DNA of 64,000 bases from the NCBI RefSeq assembly GCF_008807015.1, contig NZ_CP031700.1:248001-312000 (forward strand), written 5' to 3'. The stretch is from Neisseria zalophi (GTDB lineage: Bacteria > Pseudomonadota > Gammaproteobacteria > Burkholderiales > Neisseriaceae). Position 1 is the stretch's first letter. The number at the start of each line of letters is the position of its first letter. Of this stretch, positions 10,474 through 19,224 are shown piece by piece. The notes beneath the pieces were generated by a model. It was given only the letters and a program-made list of their open reading frames with translations, made no database searches and was not told the DNA's origin. Position numbers and translations under genes: made by a program.

Positions 10474-10710
10474 AGGCGTTTATGCTATCAATTTATTTCA
10501 CGACAAGCTATTTCTTTTTACGGCATATTCTTGTATTAAACAGTCGGGCTATGCCACAACATAATATATCGAAAAAAACCGACATTCATTATTTGAGATA
10601 GATGAAGATTGATATTGTCTTTATAGAAATAAGCCGTCTGAAAACCAATGCATGCAGGCTTGGCATACTGTTTAATACAATCTACTTTATTTTAATTCAA
10701 TACCAACAAT
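10474..10710. other. Intergenic region tsaC/purD
   Basis: AT-rich spacer between tsaC and the purD terminator, with one single DUS (around 10632). No gene or recognisable RNA seen. Confidence 0.5.
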
Positions 10711-10742
10711 GAGGCCGTCTGAAAAAGTTTTCAGACGGCCTC
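10711..10742. terminator. Inverted-DUS terminator of purD
   Basis: GAGGCCGTCTGAAAA / TTTTCAGACGGCCTC perfect stem 18 bp downstream of the purD stop. Confidence 0.82.
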
Positions 10743-10759
10743 ATTTACCTCAAAACCGA

Positions 10760-12031
10760 TTAACGCTTAATGGCTTTATCGGCAATATCGGTCCGGTATT
10801 GCATGCCGTCGAAATGAATTTCAGCTAACGCTCTATATGCTTTGGTTTTTGCCGAAGCAACATCATCGCCCAAGCCAACCACGCACAAAACACGTCCGCC
10901 GTTGGTGACAATATTGCCGGATTCATCGGCTGCAGTGCCGGCATGGAATACTTTGCCGATTTGGTTTGCAGCCTCCAAGCCGGTAATCACATCGCCTTTT
11001 TTCGGTGATTCGGGATAATTGGCTGCCGCCAAAACCACACCCACCGCAGTTTCGTCATACCATTGCGCTTCAACCTGATCCAGTTTGCCATCAATAGCGG
11101 CCGCAACCAAATCGGATAAATCGCTTTTTAAGCGGCTCATAATCGGCTGCGTTTCCGGATCACCGAAACGACAGTTAAATTCAATGGTAAACGGTGCGCC
11201 AGACGAATCAATCATTAAACCTGCGTATAAAAACCCTGTAAAATCATTACCTTCTGATTTCATACCTTGCACGGTCGGCAAAATAATTTCATTCATGGCA
11301 CGCTCGTATACTTCAGGGGTTACCACAGGCGCGGGGCTGTACGCGCCCATACCGCCCGTATTCGGCCCTTGGTCGTTATCCAGCAAACGTTTGTGATCTT
11401 GGCTGGTTGCCATCGGTAAAACATGGTCGCCGTCCACCATCACAATAAAGCTGGCTTCCTCGCCCTGCAAAAAGTCTTCAATCACCACACGGGCGCCGGC
11501 ATTGCCCATTTTATTGCCCAACAACATATCATCAATGGCGGCATGGGCGGCTTCTTCGGTTTCGGCGACAATCACCCCTTTTCCGGCAGCCAAACCATCG
11601 GCTTTAATCACAATCGGCGCCCCTTTGCTGCGCACATATTCATGTGCCTGTTCGGCATGTTCAAAGGTTTGATATTGTGCGGTCGGAATTGCATATTTCG
11701 CCATAAATGCTTTGGCAAAATCTTTAGAACTTTCCAAACGCGCGGCGGCACGGGTCGGGCCGAAGATTTTCAAACCGGCCGCACGAAAATCATCTACTAC
11801 GCCGGCTGCCAGCGGTGCTTCGGGGCCTACCAATGTAAAGGCGATATTTTCGCGTTGGCAAAATTCAATCAATTCACGATGAGCGGTTAATTCAAGGTTT
11901 TGCAGCTTCGGTTCAACCGCCGTGCCGGCATTACCCGGCGCAACATAAACCGTTTCCACTTTAGAGGATTGTGCCAATTTCCACGCCAACGCATGTTCGC
12001 GTCCGCCGCCGCCGATAACGAGTAATTTCAT
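10760..12031 (-). CDS. purD: Phosphoribosylamine-glycine ligase
   Basis: ATP-grasp enzyme of purine synthesis that joins glycine to 5-phosphoribosylamine. N-terminal MKLLVIGGGGREHALAWKL, central ATP-grasp segments (IKADGLAAGKGVIVAET; GEEASFIVMVDG) and FNCRFGDPETQP are all present. 423 residues, the usual size. It stands alone on the minus strand with its own terminator. Confidence 0.97.
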   Translation of the reverse strand: MKLLVIGGGGREHALAWKLAQSSKVETVYVAPGNAGTAVEPKLQNLELTAHRELIEFCQRENIAFTLVGPEAPLAAGVVDDFRAAGLKIFGPTRAAARLESSKDFAKAFMAKYAIPTAQYQTFEHAEQAHEYVRSKGAPIVIKADGLAAGKGVIVAETEEAAHAAIDDMLLGNKMGNAGARVVIEDFLQGEEASFIVMVDGDHVLPMATSQDHKRLLDNDQGPNTGGMGAYSPAPVVTPEVYERAMNEIILPTVQGMKSEGNDFTGFLYAGLMIDSSGAPFTIEFNCRFGDPETQPIMSRLKSDLSDLVAAAIDGKLDQVEAQWYDETAVGVVLAAANYPESPKKGDVITGLEAANQIGKVFHAGTAADESGNIVTNGGRVLCVVGLGDDVASAKTKAYRALAEIHFDGMQYRTDIADKAIKR

Positions 12032-12219
12032 AGGGTTTCCTTGATAAATGAAGGTGCTCTGACCGTGAATTGAAACGTTAGATTATAGCCGATTTCCACA
12101 TCAACAGGGCAGGCTGTCTGAAACATTTCAAACGGTCTGCCCACAGAATTAAAACCATTTATTAAACGACACCAACCAATAAAAAACAATTGTACAACTA
12201 CAAACATACCGATTCTATT

Positions 12220-12843
12220 TTAATCTGCAGTTTCTTCCATTTGTTCAAACCGTATATCAATCGCCCGTGTATGCTGCCAGGCAGCGACACAGGCATCATA
12301 GTTTGCCAACGGAATGCTCACAGTTAACCGGCAATCCAGTTGCAAATCCTGTTCAATAATATTGGCCTGATATTGCCCGGCAATTCGGATGGCATCGTTT
12401 AAATTCGGGTAATCGCAGCGTAGCCAAACTATTTTTTCAATATTTTTTTCAACAACTTCCGCAGATTTAAGCGCTTCTACCGTGGCCGTTTTATAGGAAT
12501 GAATCAAACCGGGCACACCCAATAATGTTCCGCCGAAATAGCGAACCACAACCACTAAAATATCGGTGAGTTCCGCCGAATCTATCTGCCCTAAAATCGG
12601 CCGCCCGGCACTGCCCGAAGGTTCGCCGTCATCATTGGCACGAAATTGCATGCCGTCGGTACCTAAACGGTAGGCATAGCACCAATGGCGCGCTTTATGA
12701 TGTTCGTTGCGCAAACTATCCACATATTGCTTCACCTCCGCCGCAGTCCGAACCGGATAAGCAAACGCAATAAAGCGGCTGCCTTTATCTTTAAATTCGG
12801 ATTGGGCAGGGGAAGCAATGGTTCGATAAGTGGTTACCGCCAT
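12220..12843 (-). CDS. YigZ/IMPACT family protein
   Basis: The 207-residue member of the YigZ (UPF0029/IMPACT) family has the N-terminal signature FKDKGSRFIAFAYPV, then RANDDGEPSGSAGRPIL and VRYFGGTLLGVPGLIHSY. A short C-terminal ferredoxin-like domain follows. The molecular function in bacteria is not settled. It starts 1 bp after the stop of the threonine aldolase gene, so the two are co-transcribed and probably translationally coupled. Confidence 0.88.
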   Translation of the reverse strand: MAVTTYRTIASPAQSEFKDKGSRFIAFAYPVRTAAEVKQYVDSLRNEHHKARHWCYAYRLGTDGMQFRANDDGEPSGSAGRPILGQIDSAELTDILVVVVRYFGGTLLGVPGLIHSYKTATVEALKSAEVVEKNIEKIVWLRCDYPNLNDAIRIAGQYQANIIEQDLQLDCRLTVSIPLANYDACVAAWQHTRAIDIRFEQMEETAD

Positions 12844-12844
12844 T

Positions 12845-13900
12845 TCAGATGGCCCCGTTAACAGCTTTACGCACCAAAGCTAAAAATAAATCAACATCTT
12901 CCGGTTGAGTATCAAAGCTACACATTAGGCGAACCGTACCCTGTTCATCCCAATCATAAAAAGCAAAATGCTCTCGAACCGTATCGGCAACACCTTTCGG
13001 CAACCGTGCAAATACACCATTAGCCTGTTGCGGATATTTCAGCGACACCCCTTCAATCTGTTGCAAACCGTCAGCAAGGCGTGTTGCCATTGCATTGGCA
13101 TGTTGCGCACTCTTCAACCATAAATCTTTTTCCAATAATGCGATTAATTGGGCGGATATAAAGCGCATTTTAGAAGCCAATTGCAGGTTTAATTTACGCA
13201 GATATTTCAGGCCGTCTGAAACTTTTTCCGGATTCAAAACCACCACGCACTCGCCAAAAAGCAAACCGTTTTTAGTGCCGCCGAAAGAAAGAATATCCAC
13301 ACCCACATCAGTAGTTATCTCACGCAAAGGCACATTCAACGAAGCGGCGGCATTGGCCAAACGCGCACCATCCATATGCAGCGCCATACCGTGTTTGCGG
13401 CACAAAGCACTGATGGCTTCGATTTCAGACGGCTGATAAACCGTACCCCATTCGGTACTTTGCGTGATGCTGACGGCCAAAGGTTGTGCCCGATGCTCAA
13501 AGCCGTATCCGTGCGCTTCGCGCGCAATTAGATCAGTATTGATTTTTCCTTCTTCAACAGGAACCGTCCATAATTTAAACCCGCCAACTGCTTGCGGCGC
13601 ATTGCTTTCATCTTCATTAACATGCGCAGATTCACCACAAATCACCGCGCCCCAACGGGGTAGGCAAGCTTGCAAAGACAACACATTAGCACCTGTACCG
13701 TTAAACACCGGCCAGGCCTCGGCCTGTTCGCCGAAATGCTGCTTAACCAAGGTTCGTAAATAAGCGGTGTAGGGATCATTGCCATAAGCGCCAACATGGC
13801 CACCATTGGCATCGGAAAGTGCAGAAAGAATCTCAGGATGTACACCTGAATAATTGTCAGAAGCAAAAGAAATTTGCTCGGGGTTATGTAAAGTAGTCAT
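12845..13900 (-). CDS. Low-specificity threonine aldolase-like PLP enzyme
   Basis: Fold-type I PLP enzyme of the beta-eliminating lyase / threonine aldolase family (351 residues). Near the N-terminus is FASDNYSGVHPEIL, then HVNEDESNAP, the DGARLANAA aspartate that holds the PLP ring, and the PLP lysine in SFGGTKNGLL. It probably cleaves threonine or allo-threonine to glycine and acetaldehyde. LtaE is the likely symbol, but related lyases cannot be excluded. GGGAGAG lies before the start. It forms a two-gene unit with the YigZ gene. Confidence 0.85.
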   Translation of the reverse strand: MTTLHNPEQISFASDNYSGVHPEILSALSDANGGHVGAYGNDPYTAYLRTLVKQHFGEQAEAWPVFNGTGANVLSLQACLPRWGAVICGESAHVNEDESNAPQAVGGFKLWTVPVEEGKINTDLIAREAHGYGFEHRAQPLAVSITQSTEWGTVYQPSEIEAISALCRKHGMALHMDGARLANAAASLNVPLREITTDVGVDILSFGGTKNGLLFGECVVVLNPEKVSDGLKYLRKLNLQLASKMRFISAQLIALLEKDLWLKSAQHANAMATRLADGLQQIEGVSLKYPQQANGVFARLPKGVADTVREHFAFYDWDEQGTVRLMCSFDTQPEDVDLFLALVRKAVNGAI

Positions 13901-13919
13901 CGTCTCTCTCCCAAAATAT

Positions 13920-13952
13920 CAGGCCGTCTGAACCTACTATTCAGACGGCCTG
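13920..13952. terminator. Inverted-DUS terminator of etfA
   Basis: CAGGCCGTCTGAA / TTCAGACGGCCTG stem with a 7-nt loop, between the etfA stop and the start of the threonine aldolase gene. Confidence 0.78.
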
Positions 13953-14035
13953 ATGCCTTTGCGAAACAATACCTTTTAATATTAATACATCACCATGAAA
14001 GATTAAACCTTCATCGGGTTCTCACGGTTCAGATA

Positions 14036-14051
14036 TGTTTCACGTGAAACA
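14036..14051. promoter_or_regulatory. parS: parS centromere-like site (ParB-binding), copy 1
   Basis: A perfect 16-bp palindrome TGTTTCACGTGAAACA, identical to the widely conserved bacterial parS consensus. It sits 1 bp beyond the etfA stop codon. An identical site is at 16963. In most bacteria parS sites cluster near oriC and load ParB for chromosome segregation. Confidence 0.93.
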
Positions 14052-14052
14052 G

Positions 14053-14988
14053 TTAAGCTTTTAAGGCCGAAATCAGCTCAGGCACAATCTGGAACAAATC
14101 GCCCACAAGTGCATAATCTGAAACATTAAAAATCTGTGCATCAGGATCTTTATTAATCGCCACAATCACTTTGCTGTCTTGCATACCGGCAATATGTTGA
14201 ATGGCACCGGAAATACCAACCGCAATATAAAGTTTCGGCGCCACTACCGTGCCGGTTTGACCGACTTGAGCGGAATTCGGTGCATATTCGGCATCAACTG
14301 CAGCACGTGAGGCACCTATCGCCGCACCCAAAGCATCGGCAAGTGGGGTAATCACGGCATTAAATTGCTCCGCACTACCCAAAGCACGACCACCGGAAAC
14401 CACGATATCGGCCCGTGCCAACTCGGGGCGGTCGGATTGAATCAGTTTTTGCGATACAAAACGGCTTAAATTTTGCTGATCGGCGGCTTCTACCGCAACC
14501 ACTTCGGCATTACCACCCGAAGAGGGTGCCGCTTCAAAAGCGGTAGCACGGAAAGTCAGCACCAATTTAGCCGCATCGCTTTGCACGGTTTCAAAGGCAT
14601 TGCCCGCATAAACCGGCCGAATAAATGTTTTATTATCAACCACTTCGGTTAAATCGGAAATTTGTGGCACATCCAAAAGAGCAGCAATTCGCGGCAATAG
14701 GTTTTTACCAAAAGTTGTTGCCGTAGCGGCAATATGTTGATAATCACCAGCCAATTTCACTGCCAAAGGCGCAATTTCTTCAGCCAAACCGTTTTCATAG
14801 TAGGGCGCATCGGCAAGCAGCACTTTAGCCACACCGGGCACTTGCTTGGCCGCTTCGGCAACACCTGCCGCCTGATGGCCGGCCACTAAAAGGTGCACTT
14901 CGCCCAATTTAGCCGCCGCCGTAACTGCATTCAAGGTAGCAGGATTCAATTGCTGGTTATTATGTTCTGCAATAATTAAAACACTCAT
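14053..14988 (-). CDS. etfA: Electron transfer flavoprotein alpha subunit
   Basis: FAD-binding large subunit of ETF, which passes electrons from acyl-CoA and other dehydrogenases to the quinone pool. 311 residues. The C-terminal FAD domain is clear: VVSGGRALGS, GQTGTVVAPKLYIAVGISGAIQH, and VIVAINKDPDAQIF. It follows etfB by 11 bp on the same strand, so the two form an operon. Confidence 0.96.
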   Translation of the reverse strand: MSVLIIAEHNNQQLNPATLNAVTAAAKLGEVHLLVAGHQAAGVAEAAKQVPGVAKVLLADAPYYENGLAEEIAPLAVKLAGDYQHIAATATTFGKNLLPRIAALLDVPQISDLTEVVDNKTFIRPVYAGNAFETVQSDAAKLVLTFRATAFEAAPSSGGNAEVVAVEAADQQNLSRFVSQKLIQSDRPELARADIVVSGGRALGSAEQFNAVITPLADALGAAIGASRAAVDAEYAPNSAQVGQTGTVVAPKLYIAVGISGAIQHIAGMQDSKVIVAINKDPDAQIFNVSDYALVGDLFQIVPELISALKA

Positions 14989-14999
14989 TTCACAACCCT

Positions 15000-15749
15000 T
15001 CAGATGACTTTGGCTTCGTTTTTCAATTTTTCAACAAGCTCGGCAACGCTACCCACTTTCACCCCGGCCTGACGCTGTTTCGGCTCGGCCACTTTCAGCA
15101 CTTTTACATTAGCGGCCACATCCACGCCCAAATCGGCAGGGGAAAGTTTTTCCAACGGTTTTTTCTTGGCAGCCATAATATTCGGCAGCTTCACAAAGCG
15201 CGGCTCGTTCAAACGCAAATCGGCGCTCACAACAGCAGGCAGTTTCAATGCTAAAGTTTCTTCACCGCCATCTATCTCGCGCGTTACCCATACTTCGCCA
15301 TCCTTCATTTCCAACTTGCAGGCAAATGTGCCTTGTGGCGCATTCAAAAGGGCGGCCAACATTTGCGCGGTTTGGTTGGCATCATCGTCAATCGCTTGCT
15401 TGCCCAACAAAAACAAATCGGGCGATTCTTTTGCGGCTACGGCTTTCAGCAATTTGGCAACATGAAGCGGCTCCAGCTTGGCATCGGTTTCCACATGTAT
15501 GGCACGATCCGCACCCATGGCCAACGCCGTGCGCAAGGTTTCTTCAGATTTTTTACCACCCAACGATACGGCAACGATTTCATTGACTTTGCCGGCTTCT
15601 TTCAAACGAACCGCTTCTTCAACCGCGATTTCATCAAAAGGATTCATCGACATTTTCACATTACCGATATCCACATCCGAACCATCGGCTTTTACCCGCA
15701 CTTTAACGTTGTAATCCACCACTCTTTTTACTGCAACCAGTGCTTTCAT
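15000..15749 (-). CDS. etfB: Electron transfer flavoprotein beta subunit
   Basis: The 249-residue AMP-binding partner of EtfA. It starts [19 protein letters not shown] and holds the ETF-beta signature VRLKEAG...EIVAVSLG and [10 protein letters not shown]. The ATG at 15749 is preceded by AAGGAG at 5 nt; a GTG two codons upstream is open but too close to that site. First gene of etfBA. Confidence 0.96.
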   Translation of the reverse strand: MKALVAVKRVVDYNVKVRVKADGSDVDIGNVKMSMNPFDEIAVEEAVRLKEAGKVNEIVAVSLGGKKSEETLRTALAMGADRAIHVETDAKLEPLHVAKLLKAVAAKESPDLFLLGKQAIDDDANQTAQMLAALLNAPQGTFACKLEMKDGEVWVTREIDGGEETLALKLPAVVSADLRLNEPRFVKLPNIMAAKKKPLEKLSPADLGVDVAANVKVLKVAEPKQRQAGVKVGSVAELVEKLKNEAKVI

Positions 15750-15971
15750 GAACACTCCTTAAAACCGGAAGCTATCCGGTATTGAATCAATTATTATTGC
15801 CAAAATAAACTGTTTTTGCAGAAAAAACCCTGCATTTTCTTTGCAAAAACGGCTCGATAGATTTTGGCATTATACCTGAATTAAAACCCTTTTTTCAGGC
15901 TTTTACGGTATTTCAAAAACCATATACAGATATATGAATCCGTATTTTTAACTCCCCGTATTTCAGACGGC

Positions 15972-16937
15972 CTACGCTTTGGCTTCGATACACGCCAACA
16001 AACTATCAAACACTTCGTCTGCCGTAGGTATATCCGCCACATTGCCCAAATTCACCGCCCACGGTGATTCTTGAACACCGGTTTTTACCGGATCGGTATC
16101 GGTATAAACCCCTACCACCGGCTTATCCAATGCATTGGCCAAATGCAGCAACCCCGTATCCACGCCGACAATACCGGCCGCATTATCCAGCAGATAAGCC
16201 GCCTGCAACAGGCTCAATTTATCGCATACCCGCACAAAAGGCCGTTCTGCCGCCATTTGCTCCGCACGCTGTTTTTCAGCTTCATTACCCCACGGCAAAT
16301 AAACAACCGCTTTATTATGCTGATAAAGCTTATCAAATAACGCCAGCCAGCGGTCTACTGGCCATAGTTTGCTGTCGCGGCTGGTTGCATGCAGGCCGAC
16401 ATAATAATGCGGTGCAAGTTCGGTCAATTCGGCTTCAGGCGGCACAACCAAACCAAACCGCTGTTCAGACGGCATCTCATAACCAAACGTCTGCGCAAAC
16501 AACGCCCGATTTCGCCAAACTGCACTGCGTCCTTTCGGCACGGCATAGCTCTGGTTATAACTCAACGCCGCCCACCGTTCCCGTGCGCTATGAAAATCCA
16601 AACCGACTACCGGCGCATTGGCTACTTTGGCAAACAAAGCACTTTTCAATAACCCTTGTGCATCCAAAACCATATCAAAATGCTGCCCGCGCAAATCGTC
16701 TTTCAGACGGCTCATTTCACGCCAAACATCTATTTTTTGTAATTGTTTGCGCCACTGCCGCCAACGCATCACATGGACTTTTTTCACAAAAGGATGTAGG
16801 CGGGCAATATCGGCAAAACCCGCCTCGCACAGCCAATGCAACTCAATATCCGGCCGCATGCGCGATAAATCTTCAACAGCAGGCATGGTATGGATTAAAT
16901 CACCCATACTGGAAAGTCTGACCAACAGCGTTTTCAT
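15972..16937 (-). CDS. waaC: Lipopolysaccharide heptosyltransferase I
   Basis: GT9-family glycosyltransferase that adds the first heptose to Kdo of the lipooligosaccharide inner core, at the cytoplasmic membrane face. Visible: the N-terminal KTLLVRLSSMGDLIHTMPA and the C-terminal nucleotide-sugar site GIVGVDTGLLHLANALDKPVVGVY. 321 residues. I chose the ATG at 16937 because AAGG lies at the right distance; the ATG 6 bp upstream is too close to it. A parS site lies 25 bp upstream of the start. Heptosyltransferase II is less likely given the start motif. Confidence 0.88.
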   Translation of the reverse strand: MKTLLVRLSSMGDLIHTMPAVEDLSRMRPDIELHWLCEAGFADIARLHPFVKKVHVMRWRQWRKQLQKIDVWREMSRLKDDLRGQHFDMVLDAQGLLKSALFAKVANAPVVGLDFHSARERWAALSYNQSYAVPKGRSAVWRNRALFAQTFGYEMPSEQRFGLVVPPEAELTELAPHYYVGLHATSRDSKLWPVDRWLALFDKLYQHNKAVVYLPWGNEAEKQRAEQMAAERPFVRVCDKLSLLQAAYLLDNAAGIVGVDTGLLHLANALDKPVVGVYTDTDPVKTGVQESPWAVNLGNVADIPTADEVFDSLLACIEAKA

Positions 16938-16962
16938 AACCATGCCTTATTCCGATTTACTA

Positions 16963-16978
16963 TGTTTCACGTGAAACA
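16963..16978. promoter_or_regulatory. parS: parS centromere-like site, copy 2
   Basis: Second perfect TGTTTCACGTGAAACA palindrome, 2.9 kb from the first, in the short gap between the pncA stop and the waaC start. Confidence 0.93.
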
Positions 16979-16986
16979 AAATCAAA

Positions 16987-17622
16987 CTATTGATTTTTAA
17001 TATATTTATCAATAGCTTCTGCATTTTCTAGCACCACCGCGCCGGCATCCATCATTTCATTCCAAGCCGTTTCGATGGTTTCCGGCGCAATGCCGCGACA
17101 AGCTGCCGCATTCACAATCACTTTCCAATCGCCACCTTTAAGCAACTGTAAAACCGTGGTTTTAACGCAATAATCGGTAGCCAATCCGCCCACCAACACA
17201 AAATCGGTTTGTTTGCTATGCAGCCATTCCAACAAGCCCGTGCTTAGTTTTTCACCAATATCATGAAAACACGCGCCATAAGGGTGAAATTCAGGGTCGA
17301 CACCTTTCCACACGCAATAATCGTATTCGGTTGCTTTCGGCAGGCCATCGAGCAATTCATAACCCTCGCTGCCTACCACCGCATGGGCTACCCACGTTAA
17401 ATCGGCTTCAGGCAGGCCGGTTGGCTGCAACATATCTTCAGTATTGTCTACCAACCACTTGGCCGACATACTATGTGCATCTTTGGTCATCACCCGTAAA
17501 TCCGCCAATGCAGCCTGAGCATTTAACTCTTCAACAATGGTATCCCCCTCGGCCACCGGCAATTCTTTCGGACACAAAGGGGTAAAGGTTTTCTGAGCAT
17601 CCACATCAATCGACACGATCAT
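16987..17622 (-). CDS. pncA: Nicotinamidase (isochorismatase-like cysteine hydrolase)
   Basis: Converts nicotinamide to nicotinate in NAD salvage. The 211-residue protein shows the family triad: Asp8 (SIDVDAQKTF), Lys106 (CVWKGVDP) and the nucleophile Cys152 in GGLATDYCVKTT. Metal-ligand candidates are in TKDAHSM (D48, H50). The length and the order of motifs fit nicotinamidase better than other isochorismatase-like hydrolases, but substrate choice is inferred. Confidence 0.85.
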   Translation of the reverse strand: MIVSIDVDAQKTFTPLCPKELPVAEGDTIVEELNAQAALADLRVMTKDAHSMSAKWLVDNTEDMLQPTGLPEADLTWVAHAVVGSEGYELLDGLPKATEYDYCVWKGVDPEFHPYGACFHDIGEKLSTGLLEWLHSKQTDFVLVGGLATDYCVKTTVLQLLKGGDWKVIVNAAACRGIAPETIETAWNEMMDAGAVVLENAEAIDKYIKNQ

Positions 17623-17725
17623 ATATACGGCCTTCTTGTTTTAAGCAGACGCCATTATAACAAAGGCCGTCTGAAACCGATAACAGTGTTATGATACCGC
17701 TTTTATAACGGCTTTCAGACGGCCT

Positions 17726-18403
17726 ATGCAATACACTATTACCCCCATCGGCACCGTACATTCCCCTTATACACAGAAATTCGGCGTCGCCCGCCAGCCA
17801 GGATTGGTGCCTGCCGCCGAAGTTTGTATCGAACTCGACAAACGCTTCACAGCCGACAGTGTGCGCGGCTTAGACAGCTTCGATTATGTATGGATTAGTT
17901 TTATTTTTCACGACGTTTTAGATGAAGGCTGGTCGTTATTGGTGCGGCCGCCACGTTTGGGCGGCAAACAGAAAATGGGCGTTTTTGCCACCCGCAGCCC
18001 GCACCGCCCCAACCATATCGGCTTGTCGCTACTCAAGCTGGAACGCATCGAAACCGATAAAACCGTACGCCTGTATTGCAGCGGTGCCGATTTATTGGAT
18101 GCCACCCCCGTTATCGACATCAAACCGTATATTCCTTTTGTCGAAGCCAAGCCCGAGGCCGCCGGCGGTTTCGCTGCCGCCAAACCGGAAGAATTATCCG
18201 TTAGCTGGCAGGCTGCCGTAGGGGCGGAATATTTATCCCCATCAGAACGCAACCTGATCAGCCAAAGCATCGCCCAAGACCCGCGCCCCGCTTATCAGGA
18301 TATTCCCGAACGTATCTATATAATGAATATTGCCGGATATGAAGTGAAATTTCAGATTCAAAACGGTAATGCATCCGTGCTTTCCGTTTCAGCAAGTGCC
18401 TAA
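17726..18403 (+). CDS. trmO: tRNA (t6A37) N6-methyltransferase TrmO family
   Basis: SAM-dependent methylase that converts t6A37 to m6t6A37 in tRNA-Thr (the YaeB/TsaA family of beta-barrel methylases). Visible: PIGTVHSPYTQKFGVARQPG, LDSFDYVWISFIFH, and MGVFATRSPHRPNHIGLS, all family signatures. 225 residues with the C-terminal extension (QDPRPAYQ...YEVKFQI). An inverted-DUS arm (17713-17725) lies directly before the start codon. It depends functionally on t6A, whose TsaC gene is also in this window. Confidence 0.9.
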   Translation: MQYTITPIGTVHSPYTQKFGVARQPGLVPAAEVCIELDKRFTADSVRGLDSFDYVWISFIFHDVLDEGWSLLVRPPRLGGKQKMGVFATRSPHRPNHIGLSLLKLERIETDKTVRLYCSGADLLDATPVIDIKPYIPFVEAKPEAAGGFAAAKPEELSVSWQAAVGAEYLSPSERNLISQSIAQDPRPAYQDIPERIYIMNIAGYEVKFQIQNGNASVLSVSASA

Positions 18404-18569
18404 ATATCTGATAAACCAGTCTAAAAAAACAATGAATCTATTAAATATAATCAATAAAAAAATAAATTATCTTGGTTATCTGTTAAAATTAAAGCTAAAG
18501 CTCAAAAACAGACCGTCTGAATAATCACGGCTTTCCATTATCCAATCAGATAAAACGGAATATCACAAT

Positions 18570-19091
18570 ATGAAAAAACTCATTGCTACCTTATTATGCT
18601 GTGCATCCTTCAACGCCCTTGCACAAACTGAAATCACGGTTCCCGTTTCACTGCTTGACCCAACCAATGGCGACACCCCCATCGGTACGGTTCACATCAG
18701 CCAAAGCCCCTACGGTGCCGTATTCACACCGAAATTAAAAGGTTTGAAAGCCGGTATCTATGGTTTTCACATTCATGAAAACCCAAGCTGTGCGGCGGCT
18801 AAGAAAGATGGCAAAACTGTAGCTGGATTGGCTGCCGGCGGCCATTGGGATCCCACCCATACCGGCGCACATAAAGGCCCGTGGGATGACAGCGGCCATT
18901 TGGGCGATTTGCCTGCCTTAGCCGTATCCGCCGACGGTCATGTTCAACCTGTAGTAGCACCCCGTATTAAAAATATTGAGTCGCTACACGGTCATGCCTT
19001 AATGATTCATGCCGGTGGCGACAATTACAGCGACCACCCCGCAGCATTAGGCGGTGGCGGCAGCCGTATGGCGTGTGGTGTTATCCGCTGA
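18570..19091 (+). CDS. sodC: Periplasmic Cu/Zn superoxide dismutase
   Basis: Secreted dismutase that removes superoxide in the periplasm. A signal peptide ([18 protein letters not shown]) is followed by the Cu/Zn ligands: FHIHENPSC (two His plus the disulphide Cys), [40 protein letters not shown], and the C-terminal RMACGVI with the second disulphide Cys. 173 residues, normal for bacterial SodC. Monocistronic, with a DUS terminator after it. Confidence 0.96.
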   Translation: MKKLIATLLCCASFNALAQTEITVPVSLLDPTNGDTPIGTVHISQSPYGAVFTPKLKGLKAGIYGFHIHENPSCAAAKKDGKTVAGLAAGGHWDPTHTGAHKGPWDDSGHLGDLPALAVSADGHVQPVVAPRIKNIESLHGHALMIHAGGDNYSDHPAALGGGGSRMACGVIR

Positions 19092-19109
19092 TTGACCAAT
19101 GATCAAACC

Positions 19110-19138
19110 AGGCCGTCTGAAAGGCATTCAGACGGCCT
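19110..19138. terminator. Inverted-DUS terminator of sodC
   Basis: AGGCCGTCTGAA / TTCAGACGGCCT stem 18 bp after the sodC stop. A further inverted DUS copy follows at about 19166. Confidence 0.8.
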
Positions 19139-19224
19139 TTATGCTTTATGAAAGCGGACAAATGTTTCAGACGGCCTCAACGATTCCTGTTAAAATCACG
19201 CGAGTTTTTAAATAATTAAATTAT

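Noticed and set aside
10474..10759. Possible small RNA or riboswitch upstream or downstream of purD
   Set aside because: The region is downstream of purD on its strand, and I see only a DUS terminator and AT-rich DNA.
15811..15850. GTTTTTGCA...TGCAAAAAC inverted repeat upstream of etfB
   Set aside because: The loop is long, the stem is AT-rich and there is no clear T-run; it could be a weak regulatory site, but evidence is too thin for a feature.
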